Shown: in pieces, positions 55,685 to 64,000 of the stretch
Position numbering within the stretch: the stretch's first letter is position 1
How the letters are laid out: every line of letters starts with the position of its first letter
Assembly: GCF_014646995.1 (NCBI RefSeq)
Contig: NZ_BMOI01000007.1
Location: 1 to 64,000, forward strand
Reading direction: 5' to 3'
DNA length: 64,000 nucleotides
DNA from: Curtobacterium luteum
GTDB taxonomy: Bacteria; Actinomycetota; Actinomycetes; Actinomycetales; Microbacteriaceae
Made by a program: the position numbers and the translations under genes
Notes under the pieces: generated by a model
Database searches by the model: none
Told to the model about the DNA's origin: nothing
The model's input: only the letters and a program-made list of their open reading frames with translations

Positions 55685-56692
55685 ATGGGGCGGATGACCT
55701 GGCACGAGATCCCGAGCAGCCTGCGCGCGCGGATCGAGGACGCACTCGGCGCTCCGGTCGTGCAGACCGAGAGCCAGGCGTCCGGGTGGTCTCCCGGCAG
55801 CGCCGACCGTGTCGTCACCACCGACCGGCGTCGCGCGTTCGTGAAGGCCCTCGCTCGGTCGCGGAACGGCGACGGCATCGACCTGCACCGTCGAGAGGCG
55901 CGCGTGGTGGGCGCGATCCCGCCGGGTGTGCGGTCCCCCGGGCTCGTCGCCGTGTTCGACGAGGTGCACGACGGCGACGAATGGGTGGCGCTCGTCCTCG
56001 ACGACGTCGACGGCCACCACCCCGGAGCCGACCGGGACGGGCGCGACACCACGACGGTGCTCGACGCGCTCGCCACCCTGCCACGTGCGACGGGCGTACT
56101 CGCGTCCCTCCCCCGGATGACGGACGAACTCGGCGACGAGTTCGGCGCGTGGGACCGGATGCTCACCACCGGCCTGCCGAGCGTCGTCCCGTCCGCCGTC
56201 GCAGCCGCCGCGGAGCGGCTCGCGGACGCCGCCCGCGGGGCCGTCGCCCTCGTCGACGGTGACCACCTCGTGCACGCCGACTGCCGCGCGGACAACCTGC
56301 TGGTCGACCGCGAGCGGCGGGTGTGGATCGTCGACTGGCCGTGGGCGGGCGTCGGTGCGCACTGGCTGGACCCGCTCACCTACCTCCTCGACGTCCTCGT
56401 CCGGGGCGAGGACGACGACGTCGACCACCACCTGCTCACCCACCCGGTGTTCGAGGGCGTCGACGCCGCGGCGGTCGACGCCGTGCTCGCCGCGCTGGCG
56501 GGGCTCTTCCTCGAGAAGGCGGCGCGTCCGGCTCCACCGAACATGCCGACGATCCGTGGGTTCCAGCGCCGGGAGGGCGTCGCCGCCGCCGAGTGGGTCC
56601 TGCGACGCTGGGCGCAGCACGACGGTGCGGGCGCCGAGGGGGACGACGCACCCAGGGTCGGCGCACCCCGGGGCGTACCGTCCACGCCATGA
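55685..56692 (+). CDS. APH-family phosphotransferase
   Basis: A 335-residue kinase-like protein. LVHADCRADNLL (near residue 198) is the Brenner catalytic motif and IVDWPWAGVG the metal-binding DxW region. The N-lobe has AFVKALA with a likely lysine. Such proteins phosphorylate antibiotics, sugars or small alcohols; nothing here shows which. It is divergent from the exporter gene and overlaps the next gene by 4 bases. Confidence 0.85.
   Translation: MGRMTWHEIPSSLRARIEDALGAPVVQTESQASGWSPGSADRVVTTDRRRAFVKALARSRNGDGIDLHRREARVVGAIPPGVRSPGLVAVFDEVHDGDEWVALVLDDVDGHHPGADRDGRDTTTVLDALATLPRATGVLASLPRMTDELGDEFGAWDRMLTTGLPSVVPSAVAAAAERLADAARGAVALVDGDHLVHADCRADNLLVDRERRVWIVDWPWAGVGAHWLDPLTYLLDVLVRGEDDDVDHHLLTHPVFEGVDAAAVDAVLAALAGLFLEKAARPAPPNMPTIRGFQRREGVAAAEWVLRRWAQHDGAGAEGDDAPRVGAPRGVPSTP
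56676..56681 (+). promoter_or_regulatory. -10 box inside the end of the kinase gene
   Basis: TACCGT, 7 bases before the ATG of the next gene at 56689. Placement suggests a second leaderless start, though coupling to the kinase gene is also possible. Confidence 0.4.
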
Positions 56693-57132
56693 CCGACGAG
56701 CACCAGGCCACCCGTCCCGAAGACGACGCCGCACGCCTCGGGCTCGTCGTCGTCGGTGAGGCAGCAGCGCTGCACGCCGGCGACGACGCTTCCCTCGACG
56801 CGAGCGAGCAAAACATCCGCGAGACCGTCGACAGCATGGTCGACGAACCGCTGACGGACCGGCAGGAGGAGGTCGTGGAACGCCTCGCCTCCGCCGGGGG
56901 CACGCTCACGGCCGGTCTCGGCGGGGCCCTCGCGGCCCGGTCGGACCGGAGCGTGGACGACGTGCTCGCGGGGGCGGCCCGGAGCGTGGTCCAACAGCAG
57001 CGCCTGTCGCAGGAGCGCGAAGACGCCGACCACCGGGAGCGCCACCGCGAGGACGCCGACCACCAGCAGCGCGAGGACGCCGGTCACCAGCAGCGCGACC
57101 GCTCGGACGACGAGGGGCGCGGCGAGGCCTGA
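56689..57132 (+). CDS. hypothetical charged protein with C-terminal repeats
   Basis: A 147-residue soluble protein. The first 100 residues look helical (SEQNIRETVDSMVDEPLTDRQ); the last 45 are almost only Arg, Asp, Glu, His and Gln in imperfect repeats (EDADHRERHR, EDADHQQR, EDAGHQQR). Its ATG overlaps the kinase stop region. Not recognised. It is convergent with the flotillin gene, 27 bases away, with no hairpin between. Confidence 0.7.
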   Translation: MTDEHQATRPEDDAARLGLVVVGEAAALHAGDDASLDASEQNIRETVDSMVDEPLTDRQEEVVERLASAGGTLTAGLGGALAARSDRSVDDVLAGAARSVVQQQRLSQEREDADHRERHREDADHQQREDAGHQQRDRSDDEGRGEA

Positions 57133-57159
57133 ACCCCACCGCGCCCGTCGGCGCGCGGC

Positions 57160-58608
57160 TCACTCGGCGGCCGCGGTCTCCTGTTCGCGTGCCACGGCCC
57201 GAGCTGCGGCCTGACCCGTCGTGGGGCTCTTCACGATGTCGCTCAGCGTGAAGCCAGCGGTCGTGCCGAGCAGCGCGTCGACCTCGCTGAACTGGCTCAC
57301 CACGCTCTTCGACAGCGACCCGGCACCGTCGGAGGAGACCACGGTCAGCTTGTCGATGTTGCTCATCGGAGCGGCGAGCTCGCGGGCGATGCTCGGCAGC
57401 GTCTCGATGGCCTTGACCCGGAGGACGGCCTCGGAGTGCTGCGCCAGCGCGTCGGCCTGGGCCTTCGTCGCGTCGGCCTCCGCCTGACCCTTGGCGCGGA
57501 TCGCGTCGGCCGCTGCTTCGCCCTCGGCTCGGGAGGCGTCGGCGGCGAGCTTGCGGGCGTCCGCTTCGGCCTTCGCTTCCGCCGCGACGGCCTCGGCGGA
57601 GATGCGTCGGGCCTCCGCCTGCGCACGTGCGGTCTCGACCTGGGCACCGGCGGCAGCTTCGGCCTCGAGGCGGGTCTTGCGCGCAGCAGCCTCGGCCACG
57701 GCGGTGACCTCCGACTCGAGTTCGGCGCGGCGGAGCTCCGCACGCTTCTGCGCGGTCAGCTGCTCCTGCTCCACGACGCCCTGCGCGGCACGGGCGTGGG
57801 CGAGCGGACCGGCGGCGGCGGCCTCGGCCGCGGCGCGGTCGGAGTCGAGCTGGAGCGCTGCCCGTCGGATCGCGAGCGCGTTCTCGGCCTCGGCGATCGC
57901 CTGGTCGGCGCGGGCGCGGGCTTCACGGGCCTCACGGTCGGCCTGCGCCTCCGCGTTCTCGGCCTCGAGCCGCACCCGCGCGCGCTCGGCGCGGCCGAGG
58001 TCGCTGATGTACTCGTTGCGGTCCGAGATGCCCTTGATCTCGAACGAGTCGACGTCGAGCCCCTGGCTGTGCAGCGAGTCCTTCGCGACGTCGAGCACGG
58101 CGACCGTCAGCTGGTCGCGGTTGCGGATGATGGTCGACACGTCGGTGGCACCGATCGAGGCGCGGAGCGAACCCGACAAGACCTCCCGTGCGAAGTCGTC
58201 GATCTTCTTCTCCTGGCCGAGGAATCGCTGCGCCGCGGCCCGGATGGACGCGTCGGCTTCGCCGACCTTGACGAGCGCCACCGCTTCGACGTCGATGGTG
58301 ACGCCGCGGGAGTCCTGCGCGTTCACGTTGATGTCGATGGCCCGCGAGCTGAGGGACAGCTTCGCGACGCGCTCGAAGAACGGTCGGACGAGCACGCCGG
58401 CGCCGAGGACGACCTTGATGCCGGACTCGACGGTCTCGGTGCCGTCGGCGTTCTTCACCTTGCGCGACCGTTTGCCGGTGATGATGAGCGCTTCGTCGGC
58501 GCCGGCGTTGCGGTAGACGAGCTTGGCGTAGACGAGCGCGACGACCGCGACGACGACGACGCCCACGATGACCAGCGGGACCGCTCCGAGTGCGAACAGG
58601 ACTTCCAT
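57160..58608 (-). CDS. flotillin-like SPFH protein
   Basis: A 482-residue membrane-anchored scaffold. One N-terminal helix (8-30), SPFH/band-7 domain (about 35-215) and a long Ala/Glu/Arg-rich coiled coil with the flotillin AE-type repeats (about 215-390), then QTLPSIA-type C-terminus (IETLPSIARELAAPMSNIDKL). Proposed role is organising membrane microdomains. GAGGGGGAG precedes the ATG. No NfeD-like partner is adjacent. Confidence 0.92.
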   Translation of the reverse strand: MEVLFALGAVPLVIVGVVVVAVVALVYAKLVYRNAGADEALIITGKRSRKVKNADGTETVESGIKVVLGAGVLVRPFFERVAKLSLSSRAIDINVNAQDSRGVTIDVEAVALVKVGEADASIRAAAQRFLGQEKKIDDFAREVLSGSLRASIGATDVSTIIRNRDQLTVAVLDVAKDSLHSQGLDVDSFEIKGISDRNEYISDLGRAERARVRLEAENAEAQADREAREARARADQAIAEAENALAIRRAALQLDSDRAAAEAAAAGPLAHARAAQGVVEQEQLTAQKRAELRRAELESEVTAVAEAAARKTRLEAEAAAGAQVETARAQAEARRISAEAVAAEAKAEADARKLAADASRAEGEAAADAIRAKGQAEADATKAQADALAQHSEAVLRVKAIETLPSIARELAAPMSNIDKLTVVSSDGAGSLSKSVVSQFSEVDALLGTTAGFTLSDIVKSPTTGQAAARAVAREQETAAAE

Positions 58609-58694
58609 GGCTCCCCCTCGCGGATCCGCTCGGCGGGTGCCGGACCGAGGTTCCGCATGTGTTGTTCTGTCCGCTCAGCCTACTGGTCGGCACC

Positions 58695-58742
58695 GACGGA
58701 CGGGAGGCACGGTGCCAGCTGGCACCGCGCCTCCCGTCCGTC
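58695..58742 (-). terminator. nadE terminator, inverted GCCTCC motifs
   Basis: A 22-bp stem (58695-58716 with 58721-58742) with one mismatch and a 4-base loop, 12 bases past the nadE stop and upstream of flotillin. Confidence 0.8.
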
Positions 58743-58754
58743 ACGTGGGCGCGT

Positions 58755-59591
58755 CTAGCGCGCGTCGACCGTGGCGCGCCACCAGTCGTCGAAGGGGGTC
58801 GCCGGTACCGCGCGCTTGTGCGCGGTCGCGCGGTACCGGGACTCGATCGCCTCCGCGACCTCGTCCGGCACGTCGTGCCCCTGCAGGTAGGCGTCGATCT
58901 CGGCGTAGGTCAGCCCGAGGTTGGCCTCGTCGGTCTGGCCGGGGAGGTCGTCGAGGAGGTCCGCGGTCGGGGCCTTCTCGTAGAGGCGCGCCGGCGCGCC
59001 GAGGTGCTCGAGGACCTGCCGGCCCTGGCTCTTCGTGAGCCCGGTGAGCGGGGTGAGGTCGACGCCGCCGTCGCCGTACTTCGTGAAGAAGCCGGTCACG
59101 GCCTCGGCGGCGTGGTCGGTCCCGACGACGAGGAGCCCGCGCTGCCCGGCGACCGCGTACTGCGCGACCATCCGCATCCGGGCCTTGACGTTGCCCTTCA
59201 CGAAGTCGCTCAGCTCGACGCCGGACGCCAGGGTGTCCTGCACGACGCCGTCGACGCCGTGCTCGATGTTCACCGTGATGCCGGGCTCGGCGCCGATGAA
59301 CTGCAGTGCGAGCTGCGCGTCCTCCTCGTCGGCCTGCACCCGGTACGGCATCCGCACGGTGGTGAACGTCGCGTCGTGCTCGTCGGCACGCAGGGACTCG
59401 ACGGCGAGCTGGGTGAGCTTGCCGGCGAGGGTGGAGTCCTGTCCGCCGCTGATCGCGAGGAGGTAGCCCTTCGCGCCGGTGGTCAGCAGGTAGTCGCGCA
59501 GGAACCCGACCCGGCGGTCGATCTCCTGCTGCGGGTCGATGGTCGGCTGGACGTCGAGGTCCGCCGCGATTTCTGCTTGGAGTTCACGCAC
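58755..59591 (-). CDS. nadE: ammonia-dependent NAD synthetase
   Basis: Last step of NAD synthesis: amidates nicotinate adenine dinucleotide using ammonia and ATP. The 278-residue protein has the PP-loop [12 protein letters not shown] near residue 48, [21 protein letters not shown] and [14 protein letters not shown]. The N-terminal glutaminase domain found in mycobacterial NadE is missing. The GTG at 59589-59591 has GATACT 6 bases upstream. Confidence 0.95.
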   Translation of the reverse strand: MRELQAEIAADLDVQPTIDPQQEIDRRVGFLRDYLLTTGAKGYLLAISGGQDSTLAGKLTQLAVESLRADEHDATFTTVRMPYRVQADEEDAQLALQFIGAEPGITVNIEHGVDGVVQDTLASGVELSDFVKGNVKARMRMVAQYAVAGQRGLLVVGTDHAAEAVTGFFTKYGDGGVDLTPLTGLTKSQGRQVLEHLGAPARLYEKAPTADLLDDLPGQTDEANLGLTYAEIDAYLQGHDVPDEVAEAIESRYRATAHKRAVPATPFDDWWRATVDAR

Positions 59592-59617
59592 GCTGCCAGT
59601 ATCCCCCCGGACCGCCC

Positions 59618-59800
59618 TCAGCGGACAGGGGTCGTCCGGCCGGGGTGGATGGTGTTCTCGTGGTCGGCGCCGATCGCGCACGTGCAGACGACCGACAGTG
59701 TCTCGGACGGCTCGCGTGTCAGTCGGAAGCGTTCGACGTGGGGCGGCCCGACGTGGCGGTCGAGCGGGTGGGTGTCGTGGTCGTGCACGGTGCTCCTCAC
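59618..59800 (-). CDS. small hypothetical protein
   Basis: A 60-residue frame with strong G/C third-position bias, which supports that it is a gene. It is rich in His and charged residues and ends [19 protein letters not shown], where two Cys and nearby His could bind metal. GTG start; a later GTG (HDHDT onward) is possible. It lies just upstream of nadE on the same strand. Not recognised. Confidence 0.45.
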   Translation of the reverse strand: MRSTVHDHDTHPLDRHVGPPHVERFRLTREPSETLSVVCTCAIGADHENTIHPGRTTPVR

Positions 59801-60056
59801 GGGTGCGGTTCGATGGTGCGACGAGGTGGCCGACGACGAGGCCGGGGTCGTGTCGTGGTGCCGGCCGGACCGCCGTGCCGGGGCGTCGGCCGGACCGGCG
59901 TGCCGGCGTGCGGGGGCGCAGGGCGGACCGGAGTTCCGGGGCGGTGCGCCGGTGCGGCGGTGACGTGGTCACCGCCGCACCGTCGCGGGCGTGGTGACGA
60001 TGCACGCCCCGCCACACCGGCGTGGGAGGCGGCGACCCGAACACGCCGCCTCCCGG
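59801..60056. repeat. GC-rich repeat block with two hairpins
   Basis: No gene is supported here. It contains near-repeats GGCCGGACCGGCGTGCCGG-like, a perfect 14-bp stem with 3-base loop at 59951-59981 (GGTGCGGCGGTGAC arms), and an 11-bp stem at 60024-60054 (GGGAGGCGGCG / CGCCGCCTCCC) related to the GCCTCC palindromes. Confidence 0.6.
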
Positions 60057-60060
60057 GAGG

Positions 60061-60094
60061 GCGTGGGTGCCGGTCCCCCGACCGGCACCCACGC
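60061..60094 (-). terminator. terminator of the surface protein gene
   Basis: Perfect 15-bp stem (GCGTGGGTGCCGGTC and complement), 4-base loop, 15 bases past the stop codon. Confidence 0.8.
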
Positions 60095-60108
60095 GGGTCG
60101 GACGTCGG

Positions 60109-62187
60109 TCAGGCCGTGTGGCGCAGCCGGCGTGCGAGGAGCGTGCCGCCGCCCGCGGCGAGCAGCAGGCCGGCGATCACCATGATCGGCAGGAGCTCCG
60201 CGCCGGTGTAGGCGAGCGATCCACCGGGACCGGTACCCGCACCGCCGCCGGTGCCGGGGCCGCCGGCGCCGCCGTCACCGGGGCCGCCCGGGGTGCCCGG
60301 GTCCGTCGGGTCCGTCGGGTCCGTCGGGTCCGTCGGGTCCGTCGGGTCGACCGGGGCTGCGGCGACCACGAAGGTCACCGAGTCCGGGTCGCTGGTGAGC
60401 CCGCCGATGGTCTCCACCGCGACGGCCTCGTGGTCACCGACGGCGACGTCCGGGAACGTCACGGTCCACGTGCCGTCCTCGTCCGTGACCGTCGACTGCG
60501 TGCCCGCGTCGTCGCCGTCGAGCGTGACGTCGACGTCCGAGCCGGGCTCCGCGGTGCCCGTCACCGGGACGTCCGTGGTGCCGTCGGCGGTCGGGACGGT
60601 GGTGGAGCTGCCGTCCTCGGGGTCCGTGATGGCGATCCCGGCGAACGGGTCGGCCTGGACGGTCGCGGTCGCGATGTCCACCGTCGCCGCGTCCAGGGCG
60701 GGGAGGAGCGCGATGCGCACCGCGCGCACCGTGGTGGCGCCGGTCGCGTCGCCGTCCGGGTCGCTGAACGCCGGGGCGGTCTGCGAGTTGATCGTGATCG
60801 CCACGAGCTGGTTCAGCGCGTCGAGCAGCGGGTCCAGTGCGGTGACGACGTCCTCGAGCGCGGTGAGGAGCGCGGCGACCGTGTCGGACACGAAGTCCTC
60901 GGGGACCGCACCGCCGACCACCGTGGTGATCGCCGGGAGCACCCCGTCCGTCACGACCGCGTCCAGGGCGGCCGTGAGACCGAGCGTGTCCAGGGCCTCG
61001 AGCGCGCCGGTCCCGGTGATCGCGACCTCGGGGTCGGTCGTCGACGTCCCGAGCAGCGCGCCGACCGTGGTGTCCACGGTGATGTCGAGCCCGGCAGTCG
61101 CGAGGACGACCGTCGCGTCGGTGCTGATGTCCACGGATACCGTCGCCGCGTCGAGGGCGTCGGTCAGCGCGGTCGTCAGCAGGGCGGGCACCTGGTTCGT
61201 CAGGATGTCCGCGATCGACGCCTCGATCTGCGCGTTGATCGTCTCGCTGGCGAGGAGGCGCGTGTTCGGCGCGAGGTCGTTCAGCGTGTAGAGGTCGGCG
61301 AGGTCGATCGTGACCGTCCCGGTCGAGAGGTCGATCGTGACCGCGCCGGAGGTGAGCGGGGCCGCGGTGACCGAGGACACCGCCTGTGCGAGGTCGACGT
61401 CCGCCGTGACGGTGGCCGTCGTGTCGCCGACCGTGATCCCGGGGACGATGCCCAGCGCGTCGGCGAGGTCGTCGGCGACCGCGCCCGTGAGGCCGGCCGT
61501 CACGCCGTCGGCGCTCAGCGCGGCTTCGAGTGTGGTGCTCGAGGCGTCCAGGGCCGTGTCGAGCTGACCGACGAGCGCGGCGACCGCGGGGCTCACCACG
61601 GACACGTCGGCGCTTGCCACCTGGTAGTCGGTCGTGACGTCGGCGCCGTCGAAGGTGCGGGTCGCCTCGGCCCGGGCGGACAGTGCGCCGAGGTCGACCG
61701 AGGCGTCGCTGACGACACCGTCGAGGTCGAGCCCGTCGATCAGCGGCGTGAGGTCCACGCTCGCACCGGTGCCCGGCGCGCCGACCTGGATCGCCCCGTC
61801 GCCGGTGATCGCTCCGGCGGATGCGACGGCGTCGGTCGTGGAGGTCGCGGAGTACTGCCCGGCGACCCCCACGTCCACGAGGCCGTTGGACCCGAGCAGC
61901 TGGATGCCGTTCGGCGCGTTCACACCGATGCCGTTCAGGACGGTGAGGTCGAGCGGGTTCGACCCGCCGTCGGCCGGGCCGCCGGGAGCGGTCGCCGCGT
62001 AGGACCCGGCGAGCGCCGCGATCGTGTCGAGGTCGACGGTGCCGCTGCCCGCGAGCAGTCGGCCCTCGGCCTGGGTGGCGTCGGTGGCGGCGGCGTTCGC
62101 GGGGAGCGCCGCACCGCCGATGATGACCGCGGCCACGGTGGCCGTGGCGCCCGCGCGCAGCGCGAAGCGTGTTGCTGTGGATGGCAT
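60109..62187 (-). CDS. sortase-anchored choice-of-anchor-type surface protein (LAYTG)
   Basis: A 692-residue exported wall protein. It has a signal peptide ([20 protein letters not shown], cleavage near ANA|A at 33) and a long Ala/Thr/Val/Asp-rich body like the choice-of-anchor G family. An Ig-like domain (about 520-600: [19 protein letters not shown]) and a PTD tandem repeat follow. A Gly-rich spacer then leads to LAYTGAE, a hydrophobic helix and RRLRHTA. LAxTG is the class E sortase signal in actinobacteria. Highly acidic. GGAGGAAGAGG precedes the ATG. Role, perhaps adhesion, is inferred. Confidence 0.85.
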   Translation of the reverse strand: MPSTATRFALRAGATATVAAVIIGGAALPANAAATDATQAEGRLLAGSGTVDLDTIAALAGSYAATAPGGPADGGSNPLDLTVLNGIGVNAPNGIQLLGSNGLVDVGVAGQYSATSTTDAVASAGAITGDGAIQVGAPGTGASVDLTPLIDGLDLDGVVSDASVDLGALSARAEATRTFDGADVTTDYQVASADVSVVSPAVAALVGQLDTALDASSTTLEAALSADGVTAGLTGAVADDLADALGIVPGITVGDTTATVTADVDLAQAVSSVTAAPLTSGAVTIDLSTGTVTIDLADLYTLNDLAPNTRLLASETINAQIEASIADILTNQVPALLTTALTDALDAATVSVDISTDATVVLATAGLDITVDTTVGALLGTSTTDPEVAITGTGALEALDTLGLTAALDAVVTDGVLPAITTVVGGAVPEDFVSDTVAALLTALEDVVTALDPLLDALNQLVAITINSQTAPAFSDPDGDATGATTVRAVRIALLPALDAATVDIATATVQADPFAGIAITDPEDGSSTTVPTADGTTDVPVTGTAEPGSDVDVTLDGDDAGTQSTVTDEDGTWTVTFPDVAVGDHEAVAVETIGGLTSDPDSVTFVVAAAPVDPTDPTDPTDPTDPTDPGTPGGPGDGGAGGPGTGGGAGTGPGGSLAYTGAELLPIMVIAGLLLAAGGGTLLARRLRHTA
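60297..60350 (-). repeat. 9-bp tandem repeats encoding PTD
   Basis: GGGTCCGTC (plus strand) repeated five to six times in a row, encoding the PTDPTD stretch before the anchor signal. Confidence 0.9.
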
Positions 62188-62485
62188 TGTGCCTCTTCCT
62201 CCGGCGGATCCCTCCGCCGCTGATCCATCCCCGGTCGGTTGGTCCGGGGATCCGACGAGACCGCTGGTTGGGCGGTCCCGGAGTCACGTGTGCGCGTCGA
62301 GCTGCGCGCGGACGGGCTACCGGAAGGCGTCACCCCCGTGGACGGGGAGCGGGATGCCGGCGCTCACGCTGGAGCGCGCGCTGTGCGCGGTCGCGGAGTC
62401 GTTCCGGTCCATCCCTGATCCCCCTCGGGTGAGCACGGCGACGCCGTCGTGCTGAGGACTGAGCGCGGGTGGTTGGTCCGCGTTC
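62188..62485 (-). promoter_or_regulatory. long 5' leader of the surface protein gene
   Basis: TAGGTT (minus strand, 62492-62497) is a candidate -10 box about 305 bases upstream of the ATG. The leader has an inverted repeat ATCCCCGG / CCGGGGAT (62227-62251) and no trusted gene. I compared it by eye with c-di-AMP and c-di-GMP riboswitch cores and saw no match. Confidence 0.35.
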
Positions 62486-62610
62486 CTGAACAACCTACAA
62501 GGCATCACCGTGCACCTGGCGATACCCCCGTTCGGGGGGCGCGGGTGAACGGTGCGGCATAGGCGGCAGCATCGCCCCGGCGCGCGTCGTCGAGACGGCG
62601 ACCCGGCCAC

Positions 62611-62658
62611 CGGACGGGAGGCGCGGGACGGCGCCGCCACGGGCCTCCCGTCGGACGG
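62611..62658 (-). terminator. terminator with inverted GCCTCC motifs
   Basis: Arms GGACGGGAGGC and GCCTCCCGTC around a GC-rich imperfect inner stem, 60 bases past the stop of the membrane protein gene. The bases 62498-62610 show no gene. Confidence 0.65.
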
Positions 62659-62718
62659 TGCACCCGTGGGCGCGGGGCGCTGCGTGATCGGCTGCGCGGT
62701 CTGCGGTGCGCCCGGCGC

Positions 62719-63390
62719 TCAGCGCAGCGGCGGCTGGGTCGCGACCGAGACGCCGACCGCGGACGCGACGGTCCGGACGACCTGGTGGAGCTCCTCGCCG
62801 CGCAGGTGCTTCGGGAACCCGAACACGACCCGGTAGGCGGGGACGTCGAAGGACACCGGCGCGTTCGGGTCGCCCGCGAGCACCCGGATCGCGTCCACGC
62901 GGCCGAACGCGTACCGACCGACGGCCTTCGCGTCCCCGCTCGCCACCGAGACGAGCGCGGGACGCGGGATGCCGAGCAGGAGCGTCGGCGTGGACCCACC
63001 GGAGTAGAGCCCGATGCCGTTGCCGTCCGCGACGAGCGTGGCGTACCCGCGCCGGGGCACCGCCGTCTGCGGCAGCCCGAGCGCGCCGGCCGCCCAGGCG
63101 ATCTGCTTGCCGAGGTCCCTGCTCAGGAGCACCGGGACGAGGTGCGCTCCCGGGTGCCGGGCGGCCAGGGCCTGCTCACGACGCCGGGTGTGTGCGTGGT
63201 AGCCGAGGTTGACCAACTCGACGATCACGAAGGCGAGTGCTGCGAACCCGAGCAGGCTCAGCACGATGCCCTCGGTGCTCATCCCCTCCTCGTGCTCCCG
63301 GTACGCCAGGAAGCCGAAGCGCAACACCAGGTAGCCCACCAGGACGACCACACCGATCGCGCCCCCACGGCGCCGTCCGTTGTTCCCCAT
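62719..63390 (-). CDS. hypothetical membrane protein
   Basis: A 223-residue protein with two N-terminal helices (about 10-30 and 42-65) and a soluble C-terminal domain of about 150 residues with alternating strands (AYRVVFGFPKHLRGEELHQVV). No catalytic motif is seen. The ATG lies 6 bases after TAGTCT (leaderless). Function unknown. Confidence 0.78.
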   Translation of the reverse strand: MGNNGRRRGGAIGVVVLVGYLVLRFGFLAYREHEEGMSTEGIVLSLLGFAALAFVIVELVNLGYHAHTRRREQALAARHPGAHLVPVLLSRDLGKQIAWAAGALGLPQTAVPRRGYATLVADGNGIGLYSGGSTPTLLLGIPRPALVSVASGDAKAVGRYAFGRVDAIRVLAGDPNAPVSFDVPAYRVVFGFPKHLRGEELHQVVRTVASAVGVSVATQPPLR

Positions 63391-63396
63391 CGGGCC

Positions 63397-63402
63397 AGAC
63401 TA
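63397..63402 (-). promoter_or_regulatory. -10 box of leaderless membrane-protein gene
   Basis: TAGTCT on the minus strand, 6 bases from the ATG at 63388-63390. Confidence 0.45.
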
Positions 63403-63442
63403 GGGCGATCGCGAACCCGGTCCCGGGTTGCTGCACGGTCCC

Positions 63443-64000
63443 TCAGTCACGGCGGACCCGGAGCCCGTCGAGGAGCACACGCACCATCGGGTTCGGCGCG
63501 CCGTCGGCCGCGGGCACTCGGTGGCTGAGGTCGCCGATCGCCTGCAGGAGCTCGACCGCGTCGACGTCGCTGCGGACCTCCCCCGTGGCGATCGCCGCGT
63601 CGAGGAGCTCCCGCACCACGTGCCCGAGCCGGTCGACGAAGTACCCGGGCAGGGCGTCGAACGCCGGGTCGCCGGAGTGCAGCGCCGCCGAGAGCCCCTG
63701 CTTCGTCGCCACGAACCGCGTGAACCGGGTGACCCAGCGGTCGAGGGCCTCCCCCGGCGGGTACTCGGCGCGCAGCCGGTCGGCCTCGGCGGCCGTGTCG
63801 TCGATCTCCGAGGTGAAGACCGCGGCGACGAGGTCCGCGCGCTGCGGGAAGTGCCGGTAGAGCGTGCCGACGCCGACACCGGCCTCCGCCGCCACCTCGC
63901 GCACGGGAGCGTCGACGCCGGAGCGGGCGAACACCGTGCGGGCAGCGTGCAGGATCGCGTCGACGTTCTGGCGGGCGTCGGCCCGGAGGCGACGCGGTTC
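63443..64000 (-). CDS. TetR-family regulator, 5' end cut by the window edge
   Basis: The reading frame is open to base 64000, so the start lies outside. Visible part: RRLRADARQNVDAILHAART leading into a helix-turn-helix (VREVAAEAGVGVGTLYRHFPQRADLV) and a ligand domain ending LLDGLRVRRD. A GTG at 63932-63934 would delete the first DNA-binding helix and is rejected as start. Target gene probably lies to the right. Confidence 0.88.
   Translation of the reverse strand, partial: EPRRLRADARQNVDAILHAARTVFARSGVDAPVREVAAEAGVGVGTLYRHFPQRADLVAAVFTSEIDDTAAEADRLRAEYPPGEALDRWVTRFTRFVATKQGLSAALHSGDPAFDALPGYFVDRLGHVVRELLDAAIATGEVRSDVDAVELLQAIGDLSHRVPAADGAPNPMVRVLLDGLRVRRD

Noticed and set aside
62188-62485. 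c-di-AMP or c-di-GMP riboswitch before the surface protein gene
   Set aside because: The conserved core words of these riboswitches are not present in either orientation; only generic hairpins are seen.
62317-62640. Minus-strand 107-codon frame upstream of the surface protein
   Set aside because: It spans a terminator hairpin and a candidate promoter and has no family features; likely chance.
63932-63934. GTG start for the last TetR gene
   Set aside because: The frame continues to the window edge with typical TetR N-terminal helix sequence, so the gene is cut, not short.

Overview
The window reads as a very GC-rich actinobacterial chromosome. Gene order (tyrS ahead of an rRNA operon, argCJBDFGH, pheST, rplT-rpmI-infC-DUF1844), codon use with almost only G/C in third position, and the protein sequences point to the family Microbacteriaceae. 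Curtobacterium is my best guess, but this is inference and no search was run. It is ordinary, densely packed chromosome, with no phage, plasmid, CRISPR array or insertion sequence that I can recognise.

Left part (1-17 kb, nearly all minus strand). Positions 1-171 are the 5' leader of an rRNA operon that continues off the left edge. Upstream of it lie tyrS, a 3-methyladenine DNA glycosylase gene coupled to argH, and the arginine operon argC-J-B-D-F-G, whose first five genes overlap by 1-4 bases. Then come pheS-pheT, a TrmH-family RNA methyltransferase, and infC-rpmI-rplT, where infC probably starts at ATC. No argR is present in the cluster.

Middle part (17-47 kb). This is a mosaic of short operons: DUF1844 protein, maltokinase, MaoC-like dehydratase, a GH2 glycosidase, a PIG-V-like mannosyltransferase, an amidase-domain lipoprotein, a GH25-like secreted protein and tRNA-Ala(CGC). 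After these come a GNAT enzyme, galU, 5-formyl-THF cyclo-ligase with an FmdB zinc ribbon and mscL, and a phosphatidyltransferase. Next is a 1301-residue SF1-helicase-like protein with a predicted C-terminal nuclease but an altered P-loop, followed by a CitE-like lyase, an FAD monooxygenase, a GT39 glycosyltransferase, an aldo/keto reductase, a polysaccharide pyruvyl transferase, a quinone oxidoreductase and a polar amino-acid ABC transporter.

Right part (47-64 kb). A tightly coupled operon holds a divergent S-adenosylhomocysteine-hydrolase-like protein, an amidohydrolase and a DUF985 cupin. It is followed by a PrsW protease, a glutaredoxin, a GlsB-like membrane protein, a DHA2 drug exporter with its own TetR regulator, an APH-type kinase, a flotillin, nadE, a sortase-anchored surface protein (LAYTG) and, cut by the right edge, another TetR regulator.

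Two layers are not explained by the genes. First, a short motif around CGTGCCTCC[CAT]GG occurs about 20 times by eye. It appears singly inside coding sequences in several reading frames, and as inverted pairs forming strong hairpins at gene ends. That is the layout known for DNA uptake sequences in Neisseria and Haemophilus. Second, a larger palindrome with ends CGCACAACCAAAG occurs four times, always between convergent genes. Many genes also look leaderless: a TANNNT box lies 6-8 bases before the start codon, and this decided several starts below.
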